64,000 bases of DNA from Bizionia saleffrena (GCF_008086175.1 NZ_VSKM01000009.1:62001-126000); one strand, 5' to 3'. Counted from the stretch's first letter, positions 17,880-27,038 are shown. Translations and numbers: made by a program. The notes: generated by a model not told the origin, from the letters alone.

Positions 17880-18521
17880 TTAGACTAAGGCATTAATAAG
17901 TTTTATACTAACCACGTGCTTTCCTTTAAACGGAAGAATTTGTAATCGGTTACCAAAAAGGGTTTCGGCTTTGTGCAGCTCTTCTTTAATTCTTGTTTCG
18001 TTTAAATATTCATCTTCTGTACCGTAAATTAAAGTAACCCGAGTGTTTTCATCTAAATAAGAAAAGTCATCTGGCGTTAATTCTTTTGGTATGCCTCCAG
18101 AATGTAGTACCAATTGCGCACATTGTAATTTATTCTTTACAAGATATCTAGCAGCTACACTTACGCCTTGGGAGTAGCCAAAAAAGAGGAGGTTTATGTT
18201 ATCTGGCAGTTGTTCTGCTTTTAAAACAGCATTAAAATAGGCGTATATATTTTCGGTTTCTATCGCTGTATTTTCCTTCGTTAACCAACTTGCACCAACG
18301 TGTTTAAAATTTTTACTTTGGTAATATTTACTTTGCGCTTGTGGTGCGATAATGTAATTTTCTTCCGGATTTAATTGTGAAAAATATTTAATAAAATAAC
18401 GACTTAAATAGCCCATCCCGTGGCAAACAAACCATACGTTTTTAGTGTTTTCGGTTAACGTGTTTAAAGTGGAATAAGAATTTTTAGAAACGTAAGAAAT
18501 TTCTTTTTCAGTAGAATTCAT
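17880..18521 (-). CDS. Alpha/beta hydrolase (carboxylesterase-like)
   Basis: A 213-residue serine hydrolase. HGMGYLSRYF (about residue 34) forms the oxyanion hole, and the nucleophile elbow is FFGYSQGVSVAAR (about residue 118). The acid is in IYGTEDEY and the His in KGKHVVS near the C-terminus. The GxSQG elbow is that of phospholipase/carboxylesterase-type enzymes. It faces the menaquinone cluster with a 53-bp divergent gap before the thioesterase gene. Since no menH is visible in the cluster, a MenH-like role is conceivable but has no direct support. Confidence 0.82.
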   Translation of the reverse strand: MNSTEKEISYVSKNSYSTLNTLTENTKNVWFVCHGMGYLSRYFIKYFSQLNPEENYIIAPQAQSKYYQSKNFKHVGASWLTKENTAIETENIYAYFNAVLKAEQLPDNINLLFFGYSQGVSVAARYLVKNKLQCAQLVLHSGGIPKELTPDDFSYLDENTRVTLIYGTEDEYLNETRIKEELHKAETLFGNRLQILPFKGKHVVSIKLINALV

Positions 18522-18574
18522 TTTAGGCTTAGGTTTTGTTTCGTATTTTTACAGAACAAAAATACTTTAATTTG

Positions 18575-19000
18575 ATGAATTTATCAAAAGCTGAAATTTT
18601 AGCGCAAGCAAATGCGGCGTCTAAGAATACATTAATGGAAACATTAAACATTGAAATGGTAGATTATGGTCCAGATTTTCTAGTGGCGAGGATGCCAGTA
18701 GATTCTCGAGTGTATCAACCAGACGGTGTTCTACACGGTGGTGCAACGGCAGCTCTAGCTGAAAGTGTGGGGAGTTTTGCATCGCATATTTTTATGGACG
18801 TCGACAACAAATTTGTTCGAGGTATTGAAATTACCGCGAATCATTTAAAAAGTGTTACCGAAGGTTATATCTACGCCAAAGCCACTTTTTTACACAAAGG
18901 AAGCACGACGCAACTACTGGATATTAGAGTCACCGATGACAATGATAATTTAGTGTCTATTTGCAGGCTTTCAACTATTTCTTTACCTAGAAAGAAGTAA
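18575..19000 (+). CDS. PaaI-type hotdog thioesterase, probable DHNA-CoA thioesterase
   Basis: A 141-residue hotdog-fold acyl-CoA thioesterase. ATG 18575 (MNLSKAEILAQANAASKNTLM) is chosen over 18536, whose extra 13 residues do not fit the fold. The active-site segment is QPDGVLHGGATAALAESVGS (about residues 45-64), with the helix-borne acidic residue. It lies 17 bp before menF. Enzymes of this type hydrolyse 1,4-dihydroxy-2-naphthoyl-CoA in menaquinone synthesis, and the position makes that the best guess. Confidence 0.85.
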   Translation: MNLSKAEILAQANAASKNTLMETLNIEMVDYGPDFLVARMPVDSRVYQPDGVLHGGATAALAESVGSFASHIFMDVDNKFVRGIEITANHLKSVTEGYIYAKATFLHKGSTTQLLDIRVTDDNDNLVSICRLSTISLPRKK

Positions 19001-19017
19001 ACCTTAAACTAAATTCA

Positions 19018-20136
19018 ATGACTTTTAGCTCGCTTTTAAATAGTGCCGAAGTATATTTTAACGACGCGCTACCATTTGTTATCTATAGAGAGCCCAATGC
19101 TACAAATGTAAAAGGGTTGTTTCAAAACAATGATACTGTTTATAATACCATAGATTATAGCGAGAGAGGTTTTGTATTTGCTCCTTTTGATACTATCGAA
19201 AAATCTATTCTAATTCCTTTTGATAATTCTGAATTTTACGCGGTTCCTGTAGCCTACGCTGAGGTCTCTTTGAATACAACAATAAGCGATTCGACCACTA
19301 AAATTGATAAAGAAGTACATATTAATCGTGTTAAAAAAGCGATTGGAGCGATGCAGTCGGGAGCTTTACAGAAAGTAGTCATATCCCGAAAAGAACGTGT
19401 AGATGTTAAAGCAGCCGATTTTATTTCTATTTATAAACGGTTACTCAATAATTACAAAACGGCTTTTGTATACTGTTGGTACCATCCCAAAGTAGGTATG
19501 TGGTTGGGTGCAACTCCAGAAACTTTATTAAAGACTCAAGGGAATAGGTTTACAACAATGTCTTTAGCCGGCACCCAAAAATATGAAGGCACTGAAGCTG
19601 TAGAATGGCAAGCCAAAGAAAAGGAAGAGCAACACATTGTTACCCAATTTATAACTTCCAATTTGGAGGCGGTCTCAAATAATTTAAAGGTCTCCGAGTT
19701 ACAAACAGTTAGAGCAGGCGGTGTATTACATTTAAAAACGGAAATTTCAGGGAGCGCAAACACTCGTTTTTTAGACCTGCACGCGGTACTTAACGCACTG
19801 CATCCTACACCGGCGGTTTGTGGAGTTCCTAAGTTATTGGCAAAACGTTTTATTTTGGACAACGAAAACTACAACCGCGAATTTTACGCCGGTTTTTTAG
19901 GTGAATTAAACTACCAGGAAAAAACCAATAGAAACCCCAAATTACGCAACGTAGAAAATAGCGCGTATGGCACGGTAAAAACGGTTTCTAATGTCTACGT
20001 TAACTTGCGCTGCATACAACTAAAAGAGTCCGAGGGCTTTATTTATGTTGGGGGAGGCATCACAGCCCGTTCTAATCCAGAGTTAGAATGGGAGGAAACG
20101 ATTAATAAATCTAAAACCATTAAAAATAGCTTGTAA
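19018..20136 (+). CDS. menF: Isochorismate synthase
   Basis: A 372-residue chorismate-binding enzyme that opens the menaquinone pathway by isomerising chorismate. Visible motifs are LQKVVISRKERVDV (about residues 118-131), WLGATPETLLKTQG (about 162), LAGTQKYEG (about 182), HPTPAVCGVPK (about 261) and the C-terminal YVGGGITARSNPELEWEET (about 341). It could also serve an isochorismate siderophore pathway, but the men neighbours on both sides favour menF. It follows the thioesterase gene closely. Confidence 0.93.
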   Translation: MTFSSLLNSAEVYFNDALPFVIYREPNATNVKGLFQNNDTVYNTIDYSERGFVFAPFDTIEKSILIPFDNSEFYAVPVAYAEVSLNTTISDSTTKIDKEVHINRVKKAIGAMQSGALQKVVISRKERVDVKAADFISIYKRLLNNYKTAFVYCWYHPKVGMWLGATPETLLKTQGNRFTTMSLAGTQKYEGTEAVEWQAKEKEEQHIVTQFITSNLEAVSNNLKVSELQTVRAGGVLHLKTEISGSANTRFLDLHAVLNALHPTPAVCGVPKLLAKRFILDNENYNREFYAGFLGELNYQEKTNRNPKLRNVENSAYGTVKTVSNVYVNLRCIQLKESEGFIYVGGGITARSNPELEWEETINKSKTIKNSL

Positions 20137-20189
20137 ACATTTTAAATCGTTGCCCTTTTCCGTAAATTTACACAACGATTTATTGTGAT

Positions 20190-21911
20190 ATGAAATACCC
20201 GAAAATTCCGTTAGCTCAAACGGTTCTTGCGCTTTGCAAAGCTAAAAATATTAAGCACATTGTCTTATCTCCAGGCAGCCGAAACGCCCCATTAACTATT
20301 GGGTTTACGCACGACCCTTTTTTTAAGTGTTATAGTATTGTAGACGAGCGCTGTGCTGGTTTTTTTGCATTGGGAATTGCTCAGCAATTACAAGAGCCCG
20401 TGGCTGTAGTCTGTACGTCGGGGAGCGCTTTGCTTAATTATTACCCAGCGGTTTCCGAAGCTTTTTATAGCACTATTCCTTTGGTGGTTTTATCTACGGA
20501 TAGACCGCAATCTAGAATAGGCATCGGCGATGGACAAACGATTAATCAGCAAAATGTTTACGCAAATCATATTTTATATTCGGCTAATTTAACCGAAGAT
20601 AGTAATGAAAATATGTCGGATGCTGAAAAAACGTCAATTAAAGACGGTATCTATGAGCAATCTATTATTCAGAAAAAAAATGAAATTGGCATTAATGAAG
20701 CGCTAAATAGGGCGATTTTAAAACAAGGCCCTGTTCATATTAATATTCCATTCAATGAGCCGTTATATGATATAGTTGAAGAATTATCGGTAGCACCAAA
20801 AAATAGTATTCCCACTGAAAGCACTGCGAAAGATGAAGATTTATCGTCTTTTGTAAATGACTGGAATACAGCCAAGCGTAAGTTGGTGTTGGTGGGTGTA
20901 AGTGCACCAAATATAGTCGAACAACAGTACTTAGACCAATTAGCAGCCGATGAAAGTGTATTGGTTTTAACGGAAAGCACATCGAATATTCATCATAAAA
21001 ATTTTATTCCGGGAATCGATAAATTAATTGGCGCACTAACTTGCGAGGAGTTTGAAACGCTTCAGCCAGACCTATTATTAACTTTTGGAGGTCTGGTCAT
21101 TTCAAAAAAGATAAAACAATTCCTACGTAAATATCAGCCAAAACAACATTGGCATATTGGCGAACATACTGCTAATGACACCTTTTTTATCTTAAATAAA
21201 GTGTTTAAATACCCAGAAAACGAGTTCTTTTCTAAGTTTTTAGGTGCAACAAAATCAGTTGAAAGTAATTATCAGTTGGTTTGGTTACGTGAAATGGAAA
21301 GCAGACGAGAGAAGCATAGTGCATATGTAAAAGCGATTCCGTTTTCAGATTTTAAAGTTTTTGATTCTGTTTTAGAAAGTATTCCTAGTCATAGTCAGTT
21401 GCAAATCGGGAACAGTTCGGCTATTCGCTACGCACAATTATTCGATTTGGACCCTACTTTAAAAGTGTTTTGTAATCGCGGAACGAGTGGTATAGATGGA
21501 AGTACGAGTACCGCTATAGGTGCCGCAGTGGCTTCGAAAGTACAAACGGTTTTTATAACAGGAGATTTAAGTTTTTTCTATGATAGCAATGCGTTATGGA
21601 ATAATTATATCCCAAACAATTTCAGAATAATTATTATAAATAATAGTGGTGGCGGAATTTTTAGAATTTTACCGGGACATAAAAACACAGAGAATTTTGA
21701 TACTTATTTTGAAACTAAACACCATTTAACGGCTAAGCAGTTGTGCGAGATGTACCATTTAGATTACCAGTCGGTTTCTAATAATGATGAGGTGCAAACA
21801 GCATTAAAAACTTTTTACGAGCAAACCGATAAACCACGGGTGCTAGAAATTGCCACACCGAGTACACAAAACGACGAAATTTTACTAAAATATTTCAGTG
21901 CAATCAAGTAA
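20190..21911 (+). CDS. menD: SEPHCHC synthase
   Basis: A 573-residue thiamine-diphosphate enzyme that adds the succinyl semialdehyde unit from 2-oxoglutarate to isochorismate. The N-terminal part has VLSPGSRNAPLTIGF (about residues 25-39) and DERCAGFFALGIAQ (about 51), including the ThDP-activating Glu. Further on come LSTDRPQSRIGIGDGQTINQ and FCNRGTSGIDGSTSTAIGAA (about 429). The ThDP/Mg motif region is FITGDLSFFYDSNALWNN (about 453). It lies 53 bp after menF on the same strand. Confidence 0.97.
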   Translation: MKYPKIPLAQTVLALCKAKNIKHIVLSPGSRNAPLTIGFTHDPFFKCYSIVDERCAGFFALGIAQQLQEPVAVVCTSGSALLNYYPAVSEAFYSTIPLVVLSTDRPQSRIGIGDGQTINQQNVYANHILYSANLTEDSNENMSDAEKTSIKDGIYEQSIIQKKNEIGINEALNRAILKQGPVHINIPFNEPLYDIVEELSVAPKNSIPTESTAKDEDLSSFVNDWNTAKRKLVLVGVSAPNIVEQQYLDQLAADESVLVLTESTSNIHHKNFIPGIDKLIGALTCEEFETLQPDLLLTFGGLVISKKIKQFLRKYQPKQHWHIGEHTANDTFFILNKVFKYPENEFFSKFLGATKSVESNYQLVWLREMESRREKHSAYVKAIPFSDFKVFDSVLESIPSHSQLQIGNSSAIRYAQLFDLDPTLKVFCNRGTSGIDGSTSTAIGAAVASKVQTVFITGDLSFFYDSNALWNNYIPNNFRIIIINNSGGGIFRILPGHKNTENFDTYFETKHHLTAKQLCEMYHLDYQSVSNNDEVQTALKTFYEQTDKPRVLEIATPSTQNDEILLKYFSAIK

Positions 21912-22002
21912 ATTAATGTTTATGTACATTTTTAGCTTTTATAAAAAAAGCATCGTAAAATATTGTATATTTAACACATTAAACAACTAAAAATCAATAA
22001 TT

Positions 22003-22344
22003 ATGAGTAAACGTGACGAACTAATCACTAAATATGCCGCAGATTTAAAAGACAAATGTGGTGTTAGTCCAGATATGGATTTTTTAACCAAGGTAACTAT
22101 TGGCTGCGGACCTTCAATTTATAATAAAGATGCAGCGACTGTTTCCGGTACCGATGAGTCGGAATTATTAACGGTTAAAAATAACTTCTTAATTAAAAAA
22201 TTAGGTCTTAATGACAATGCAGATTTAGATAAAGGTATAGATTCGGTTATGGAAACGTACGGGCGTTCTAACAGAAACAAGTACAGAGCTGTGGTTTACT
22301 ATTTATTGGCAAAACACTTTAAAAAAGAATCTGTTTACAAATAA
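22003..22344 (+). CDS. DUF2853 family protein
   Basis: A 113-residue soluble protein recognised as DUF2853: MSKRDELITKYAADLKDKCG, then GCGPSIYNKDAATVSGTDESEL, and a C-terminal NKYRAVVYYLLAKHF. The function is unknown. It has no signal peptide or membrane helix. It sits between menD and the CvfB-like gene and is bounded downstream by its own hairpin terminator, so it is not obviously part of the pathway. Confidence 0.85.
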   Translation: MSKRDELITKYAADLKDKCGVSPDMDFLTKVTIGCGPSIYNKDAATVSGTDESELLTVKNNFLIKKLGLNDNADLDKGIDSVMETYGRSNRNKYRAVVYYLLAKHFKKESVYK

Positions 22345-22364
22345 AAAATATAATAATTTGTTAT

Positions 22365-22397
22365 AAGCGGTGCAACATTTGTTGTAGCGCTTTTTTT
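22365..22397 (+). terminator. Terminator after the DUF2853 gene, overlapping the next promoter
   Basis: AGCGGTGCAAC, then ATTT, then GTTGTAGCGCT followed by a T tract. The stem has one mismatch and a G-U pair. The right arm shares its GTTG with the possible -33 TTG of the following promoter. Confidence 0.65.
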
Positions 22398-22412
22398 ATA
22401 TAACTATCTTTG
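22382..22412 (+). promoter_or_regulatory. Promoter of the CvfB-like gene (TTG / TATCTTTG)
   Basis: TTG at 22382-22384, 20 bp spacing, then TATCTTTG at 22405-22412, an exact Bacteroidota -33/-7 match. The ATG is at 22417, so the predicted transcript starts at or within a few bases of the start codon. Confidence 0.65.
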
Positions 22413-22416
22413 CAAA

Positions 22417-23259
22417 ATGATACAAGTAGGAAAATATAATACTCTAGAAATATTAAGAGACACAGAACCGGGATTGTTCTTGGGCGATGAAGATGATAAT
22501 GAAGTGTTGTTACCCAACAGATATGTTCCAGAAACCTTTGAATTAGGAGATACTTTAGAGGTTTTTATCTATTTAGATAATAATGAGCGATTAGTTGCTG
22601 TAACCGATAGACCCTATATTTTAAGAGACCAATATGCAGTTTTACGTTGTAACGCTGTAACGCCGCATGGTGCGTTTTTAGATTGGGGAATGGTTAAAGA
22701 ATTATTCTGCCCGTTTAAAGAGCAGGCGTTTCCAATGAAAAAAGGAGGATGGTATCTTGTACACTGTTATTTAGATGAAAAAACAGAGCGATTAGCAGCT
22801 TCAAGTAAAACAAATCGTTTTTTAGACAATACAGAATTAACAGTTGCTGAGTTTGATGAAGTCGATTTAATCGTTTCTCATCCTAGTGATATCGGGATGA
22901 ATGTTATAGTAAATAACAAACATACGGGCTTAATTTATAAAGATAATATTTATAAAGAGTTAAGTATTGGCGATAACATAAAAGGAATCGTTAAAAAAAT
23001 TAGACCAGGTAATAAAATTGATATCGCTTTAGGGCAAATAGGGTATAGAAACATAGAGCCAAATGCACAACGAGTTGTTGAAGAACTTCAAAATAATTCT
23101 GGATTTATTGCTTTAACTGATAAATCTACTCCCGTGGCTATAAAGGACGTACTTCAAATGAGTAAAAAGAATTTTAAAAAGGCTGTCGGATCTTTATACA
23201 AAGAAAAAACAATCACTATTAAACCCGATGGTATTTATTTAAATGAAAACCAATCATAA
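22417..23259 (+). CDS. CvfB-like S1 RNA-binding protein
   Basis: A 280-residue protein of the CvfB family, which contains several S1-like beta-barrels. Visible features are KYNTLEILRDTEPGLFLGDEDDNEVLLPNRYVP at the N-terminus (first barrel, about residues 6-38), VTPHGAFLDWG in the second barrel (about 87-97), HTGLIYKDN in the third, and a winged-helix-like C-terminus. S1 domains bind RNA. CvfB homologues affect virulence or expression in Gram-positives; the role here is unknown. It is placed within the men region but has its own promoter. Confidence 0.85.
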   Translation: MIQVGKYNTLEILRDTEPGLFLGDEDDNEVLLPNRYVPETFELGDTLEVFIYLDNNERLVAVTDRPYILRDQYAVLRCNAVTPHGAFLDWGMVKELFCPFKEQAFPMKKGGWYLVHCYLDEKTERLAASSKTNRFLDNTELTVAEFDEVDLIVSHPSDIGMNVIVNNKHTGLIYKDNIYKELSIGDNIKGIVKKIRPGNKIDIALGQIGYRNIEPNAQRVVEELQNNSGFIALTDKSTPVAIKDVLQMSKKNFKKAVGSLYKEKTITIKPDGIYLNENQS

Positions 23260-23302
23260 ATCGCTAGTTTGTGAATTTTAGTGTTCAAAAAAACAGAAAG
23301 TA

Positions 23303-24142
23303 ATGAGCGAAATAAAATGGATAAAAGTTAAAGACTTTGAAGACATCACTTATAATAAATGTAACGGAGTAGCACGAATAGCGTTTAACAGACCTAATGT
23401 AAGAAATGCATTTAGACCAAAAACAACAAAAGAATTATACGAAGCTTTTTACGATGCGCAAGAAGATATAAGTATAGGTGTTGTTTTATTATCTGCGGAA
23501 GGCCCTTCAACAAAAGACGGAATTTATTCGTTCTGTTCTGGAGGCGATCAAAAAGCGAGAGGTCACCAAGGCTATGTTGGCGAAGATGGTTACCATCGTT
23601 TAAATATATTAGAAGTACAGCGTCTTATCCGTTTTATGCCAAAGGCAGTTATTGCTGTTGTTCCGGGTTGGGCCGTTGGAGGCGGACACAGTTTACACGT
23701 GGTTTGCGATTTAACGTTAGCTAGTAAAGAACACGCTATTTTTAAACAAACGGATGCCGATGTTACGAGTTTTGATGGCGGTTACGGTTCTGCCTATTTA
23801 GCAAAAATGGTAGGACAGAAAAAAGCACGTGAAATTTTCTTTTTAGGTCGCGACTATTCTGCTCAGGAAGCTTACGATATGGGAATGGTGAATGCTGTAA
23901 TTCCTCATGACGAATTAGAAACGACGGCTTACGAATGGGCACAAGAAATTTTAGAAAAGTCCCCAACGTCCATCAGAATGCTTAAATTCGCTATGAATTT
24001 AACAGACGATGGTATGGTAGGACAACAGGTATTTGCAGGCGAAGCAACACGTTTGGCCTATATGACAGAGGAAGCTAAAGAAGGAAGAGACGCCTTTTTA
24101 GAGAAAAGAAAGCCTAATTTCCCGAAACAGTGGATTCCATAG
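23303..24142 (+). CDS. menB: 1,4-dihydroxy-2-naphthoyl-CoA synthase
   Basis: A 279-residue crotonase-fold enzyme that cyclises o-succinylbenzoyl-CoA. The MenB-type signatures are INRPNVRNAFRPKT-like FNRPNVRNAFRPKTTKEL (about residues 28-45), FCSGGDQKARG (about 76) and VAVVPGWAVGGGHSLHVVCDL (about 113-130). TDADVTSFDGGYGSAYLAK (about 150) carries the MenB-specific Asp/Ser/Tyr region. The length and FLEKRKPNF ending match the family. It is followed by menA after 10 bp. Confidence 0.97.
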   Translation: MSEIKWIKVKDFEDITYNKCNGVARIAFNRPNVRNAFRPKTTKELYEAFYDAQEDISIGVVLLSAEGPSTKDGIYSFCSGGDQKARGHQGYVGEDGYHRLNILEVQRLIRFMPKAVIAVVPGWAVGGGHSLHVVCDLTLASKEHAIFKQTDADVTSFDGGYGSAYLAKMVGQKKAREIFFLGRDYSAQEAYDMGMVNAVIPHDELETTAYEWAQEILEKSPTSIRMLKFAMNLTDDGMVGQQVFAGEATRLAYMTEEAKEGRDAFLEKRKPNFPKQWIP

Positions 24143-24152
24143 TCGGTTATTT

Positions 24153-25055
24153 ATGAATAGATTTTCCATTTGGTTATCTGCAATTAGATTAAGAACGTTA
24201 CCACTTTCTATTTCGGGCATTATTGTAGCCGGTTGTCTGGCCGAATACAATGGTGTTTTCGATTGGTTAATTTTCTTACTTGCCATTTTGGTAACTTTAA
24301 GTTATCAAATTCTATCTAATTTAGCTAACGATTACGGCGATGGTGTAAAAGGAACAGATAACAACGACCGTATTGGTCCGCAACGGGTTATACAAAGTGG
24401 TGCAATCACTCCAAAAAGTATGCTTAATGCTATTAGACTGAATGTTTTTATAAGTATCATTTTAACTATACTTTTAATATTCATGGCTTTTGGCTCTGAA
24501 AATCTATTGTTGATTCTTTTATTTTTTGTGTTAGGTATTCTGTCTGTAATAGCCGCAATAAAATACACGGTTGGCGATAGTGCTTATGGTTACAAGGGTT
24601 TGGGTGATATTTTTGTATTTATATTTTTTGGGCTGGTTAGCGTTATTGGTGGTTACTTTTTATTTGCCAAACAAATAGATCACGTAACGTTTTTACCAGC
24701 GATTAGTATTGGTTTGTTAAGCGCAGGAGTTTTAAACCTCAATAATATGCGTGATATCGAGAGTGATATTAAATCTAATAAAATTACTAAAGCGGTTAAA
24801 TTAGGAGTTAAGCGCTCTAAAAATTATCACTACTTTTTAGTGGTTGGAGCACTTATTAGTTCTTTTGTATTTGGTGTTTTATACTATACCTCGCCATTTA
24901 ATTTGGTGTTTATTCTAGCTTACGTTCCCATAATTAAGCATATAATCACAGTTAAGAATAATACACGCCCCAGAGATCTAGATTCCGAATTAAAAAAATT
25001 AGCACTTTCTACCGTTTTGCTATCTCTTTTATTGGGTGTAGGGCATTTATTTTAA
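24153..25055 (+). CDS. menA: 1,4-dihydroxy-2-naphthoate polyprenyltransferase
   Basis: A 300-residue UbiA-superfamily membrane protein with about eight to nine hydrophobic helices. It transfers the polyprenyl tail to DHNA to form demethylmenaquinone. The first Asp-rich motif is NLANDYGDGVKGTDNNDR (about residue 52), the second LNNMRDIESDIKSNK (about 191). The gene starts 10 bp after menB. Its last 9 bp overlap the convergent sterol-desaturase-family gene. Confidence 0.95.
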   Translation: MNRFSIWLSAIRLRTLPLSISGIIVAGCLAEYNGVFDWLIFLLAILVTLSYQILSNLANDYGDGVKGTDNNDRIGPQRVIQSGAITPKSMLNAIRLNVFISIILTILLIFMAFGSENLLLILLFFVLGILSVIAAIKYTVGDSAYGYKGLGDIFVFIFFGLVSVIGGYFLFAKQIDHVTFLPAISIGLLSAGVLNLNNMRDIESDIKSNKITKAVKLGVKRSKNYHYFLVVGALISSFVFGVLYYTSPFNLVFILAYVPIIKHIITVKNNTRPRDLDSELKKLALSTVLLSLLLGVGHLF

Positions 25056-25940
25056 TTGGTCTTTAAGCCATTCTTCTTTTAGATCTTGCGAAGATTTCCC
25101 CGTACCATTATGTTTCCATCCCGGCGGTTTTAAAAAATACAGTACTCGATGTTTCAGTGACTTTTTGCCGGTAAACATATCTGTAAACAAATGCGACCAC
25201 TCTAAAAACGCGATTTTTAAAGGATTATAAGTGTTTATATTTGTTACTAAACCGTACACTACTTTTTCGGTGTTTAACTCCGGCTGAAAAGTGCCAAAGA
25301 ACTTATCCCAAATAATCAATATCCCAGCGTGATTTTTGTCTAAATACAACGGATTGCTACCGTGATGTACTCGATGATGCGATGGGGTGTTAAACACAGC
25401 TTCAAACCATTTAGGTGTTTTATCGATAGCTTCGGTATGAATCCAAAACTGATAAATTAAACTCACGGACATCTGTAAGGCTATTAACCCGGGATGAAAT
25501 CCTAAGAACGGTAGCCAACACCAAAAGATGAAAGAGTAAAATCCGCCCGACCACGTTTGCCGTAATGCCGTACTTAAATTATAGTATTGCGACGAATGAT
25601 GCACCACGTGCGAGGCCCAAAACAAGCGACATTTGTGCGAAACTCTATGAAACCAATAATAAGACAAATCATCCAAAAAAAACAGGATAACAAAACTCCA
25701 CCACGTTATAGGAATGGTAAACAGTCTAAAATTTTCATAGATAAAGAACAACGCGGCAAAAATAATAAGTTTGCTAAAAAAGCCTAGAAATACATTTCCT
25801 AATCCCATAGCAATAGACGATGCGGCGTCTTTAGTATGGTATCCCTTTAATCCACGCTTAGTAACAACGTAAATTTCCACGCCCATTGCGATTACAAAAA
25901 AGGGAATAGCGTATAAAATAGGATCAGGAAAATCTGCCAT
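25047..25940 (-). CDS. Sterol desaturase/fatty acid hydroxylase family membrane protein
   Basis: A 297-residue di-iron membrane oxygenase. The His motifs are visible as WFHRVSHKCRLFWASHVVHHSSQ (about residues 95-117; HRVSH and HVVHH) and SHHRVHHGSNP (about 187-197), with further His in the C-terminal region. Four or so hydrophobic helices surround them. Members hydroxylate or desaturate lipids and carotenoids; bacterial substrates are mostly unknown. It overlaps menA tail to tail and faces menC with 59 bp between divergent starts. Confidence 0.9.
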   Translation of the reverse strand: MADFPDPILYAIPFFVIAMGVEIYVVTKRGLKGYHTKDAASSIAMGLGNVFLGFFSKLIIFAALFFIYENFRLFTIPITWWSFVILFFLDDLSYYWFHRVSHKCRLFWASHVVHHSSQYYNLSTALRQTWSGGFYSFIFWCWLPFLGFHPGLIALQMSVSLIYQFWIHTEAIDKTPKWFEAVFNTPSHHRVHHGSNPLYLDKNHAGILIIWDKFFGTFQPELNTEKVVYGLVTNINTYNPLKIAFLEWSHLFTDMFTGKKSLKHRVLYFLKPPGWKHNGTGKSSQDLKEEWLKDQLK

Positions 25941-25983
25941 TTAAAGTTTGTGCTTATCTCACTAAAGTACAAAAAATATTAAC

Positions 25984-25991
25984 TATTTTTG
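25984..25991 (+). promoter_or_regulatory. -7 box for menC
   Basis: TATTTTTG, an exact TAnnTTTG match, with its last base only 9 bp before the menC ATG at 26000. A -33 TTG at normal spacing is not visible. A transcript starting here would have a leader of only a few bases. Confidence 0.5.
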
Positions 25992-25999
25992 ATAGACTT

Positions 26000-27037
26000 A
26001 TGAAAGCAAATTATTACAAGCATATTTTAGAATTTAAACAGCCTAGCGGGACATCGCGAGGCGTTTTGAAAACGAAGGAAACGTGGTTCATTATTTTAAA
26101 AAAGGACAATCAAACGGGAGTAGGCGAATGTGGTATTTTAAGAGGATTGTCTATAGATGACCGTCCGGATTACGAACCACAATTAAAATACACCTGCGAA
26201 AATATTGGAGAGGGATTAGCTTCTCTATGGTCTAAAAACATGGAGTTCCCAAGTATTCAAATAGGTTTAGAAATGGCTTTTAAATCTTTAGAAGCGTCGC
26301 ATCCTTTTCAATTATTTCCTTCAGAATTTACAAAAGGAAAAGCATCGATTCCTATAAACGGATTGATTTGGATGGGTACAAAAACGTTTATGAGTAAACA
26401 AATAAAAGCTAAAATTGACGCTGGATTTTCGTGTATTAAAATGAAAATTGGAGCCATCGATTTTGAAACAGAAATAGAATTATTGAAGTCTATTCGGCAA
26501 GAGTTTTTACCTAGCGATATTGAATTACGTGTGGATGCGAACGGTGCATTTACAGCAGAAAATGCGTTAGAGAAATTAAAACGCTTAGCAGAGTTACAAT
26601 TACATTCTATCGAGCAGCCTATAAAACAACATCAAAAGGATGCTATGGCACATTTGTGTGCACACGCTCCTTTGCCGATTGCTTTAGACGAAGAATTAAT
26701 TGGCGTGTTTTCAAAAGAAAAAAAGCAAGAGTTATTGCACTATATTAAGCCGCAATACATCATTTTAAAACCTAGTTTTGTCGGCGGTTTTAAAGGTACG
26801 GATGAATGGATTGAGTTAGCCAAAAACCAAAATATAGACTGGTGGATTACGAGTGCGTTAGAAAGTAATGTCGGTTTAAACGCTATTGCACAATACACGC
26901 ATTTAAAACAGAATAATAAGCCTCAAGGTTTAGGGACAGGGAATTTATTTACTAATAATTTCGACTCGCCTCTGGAAGTGAAAAAAGGAGCTTTACATTA
27001 TAGTACAACTAAGACATGGGATTTTAACTTAGATTAA
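26000..27037 (+). CDS. menC: o-succinylbenzoate synthase
   Basis: A 345-residue enolase-superfamily enzyme that dehydrates SHCHC to o-succinylbenzoate. The N-terminal capping domain is followed by the barrel with the catalytic Lys in CIKMKIGAIDFE (about residue 150). Metal ligands are in RVDANGAF (Asp near 177), SIEQP (about 208) and ALDEELIG (about 232), and the second Lys is in YIILKPSFVGGF (about 257). The length and motif order fit MenC rather than an Ala-Glu epimerase. The CPBP gene follows after 1 bp. Confidence 0.93.
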   Translation: MKANYYKHILEFKQPSGTSRGVLKTKETWFIILKKDNQTGVGECGILRGLSIDDRPDYEPQLKYTCENIGEGLASLWSKNMEFPSIQIGLEMAFKSLEASHPFQLFPSEFTKGKASIPINGLIWMGTKTFMSKQIKAKIDAGFSCIKMKIGAIDFETEIELLKSIRQEFLPSDIELRVDANGAFTAENALEKLKRLAELQLHSIEQPIKQHQKDAMAHLCAHAPLPIALDEELIGVFSKEKKQELLHYIKPQYIILKPSFVGGFKGTDEWIELAKNQNIDWWITSALESNVGLNAIAQYTHLKQNNKPQGLGTGNLFTNNFDSPLEVKKGALHYSTTKTWDFNLD

Positions 27038-27038
27038 T

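Noticed and set aside
18536-18574. Upstream start for the thioesterase at 18536
   Set aside because: The added 13 residues (MFRIFTEQKYFNL) do not fit the hotdog family N-terminus; 18575 does.
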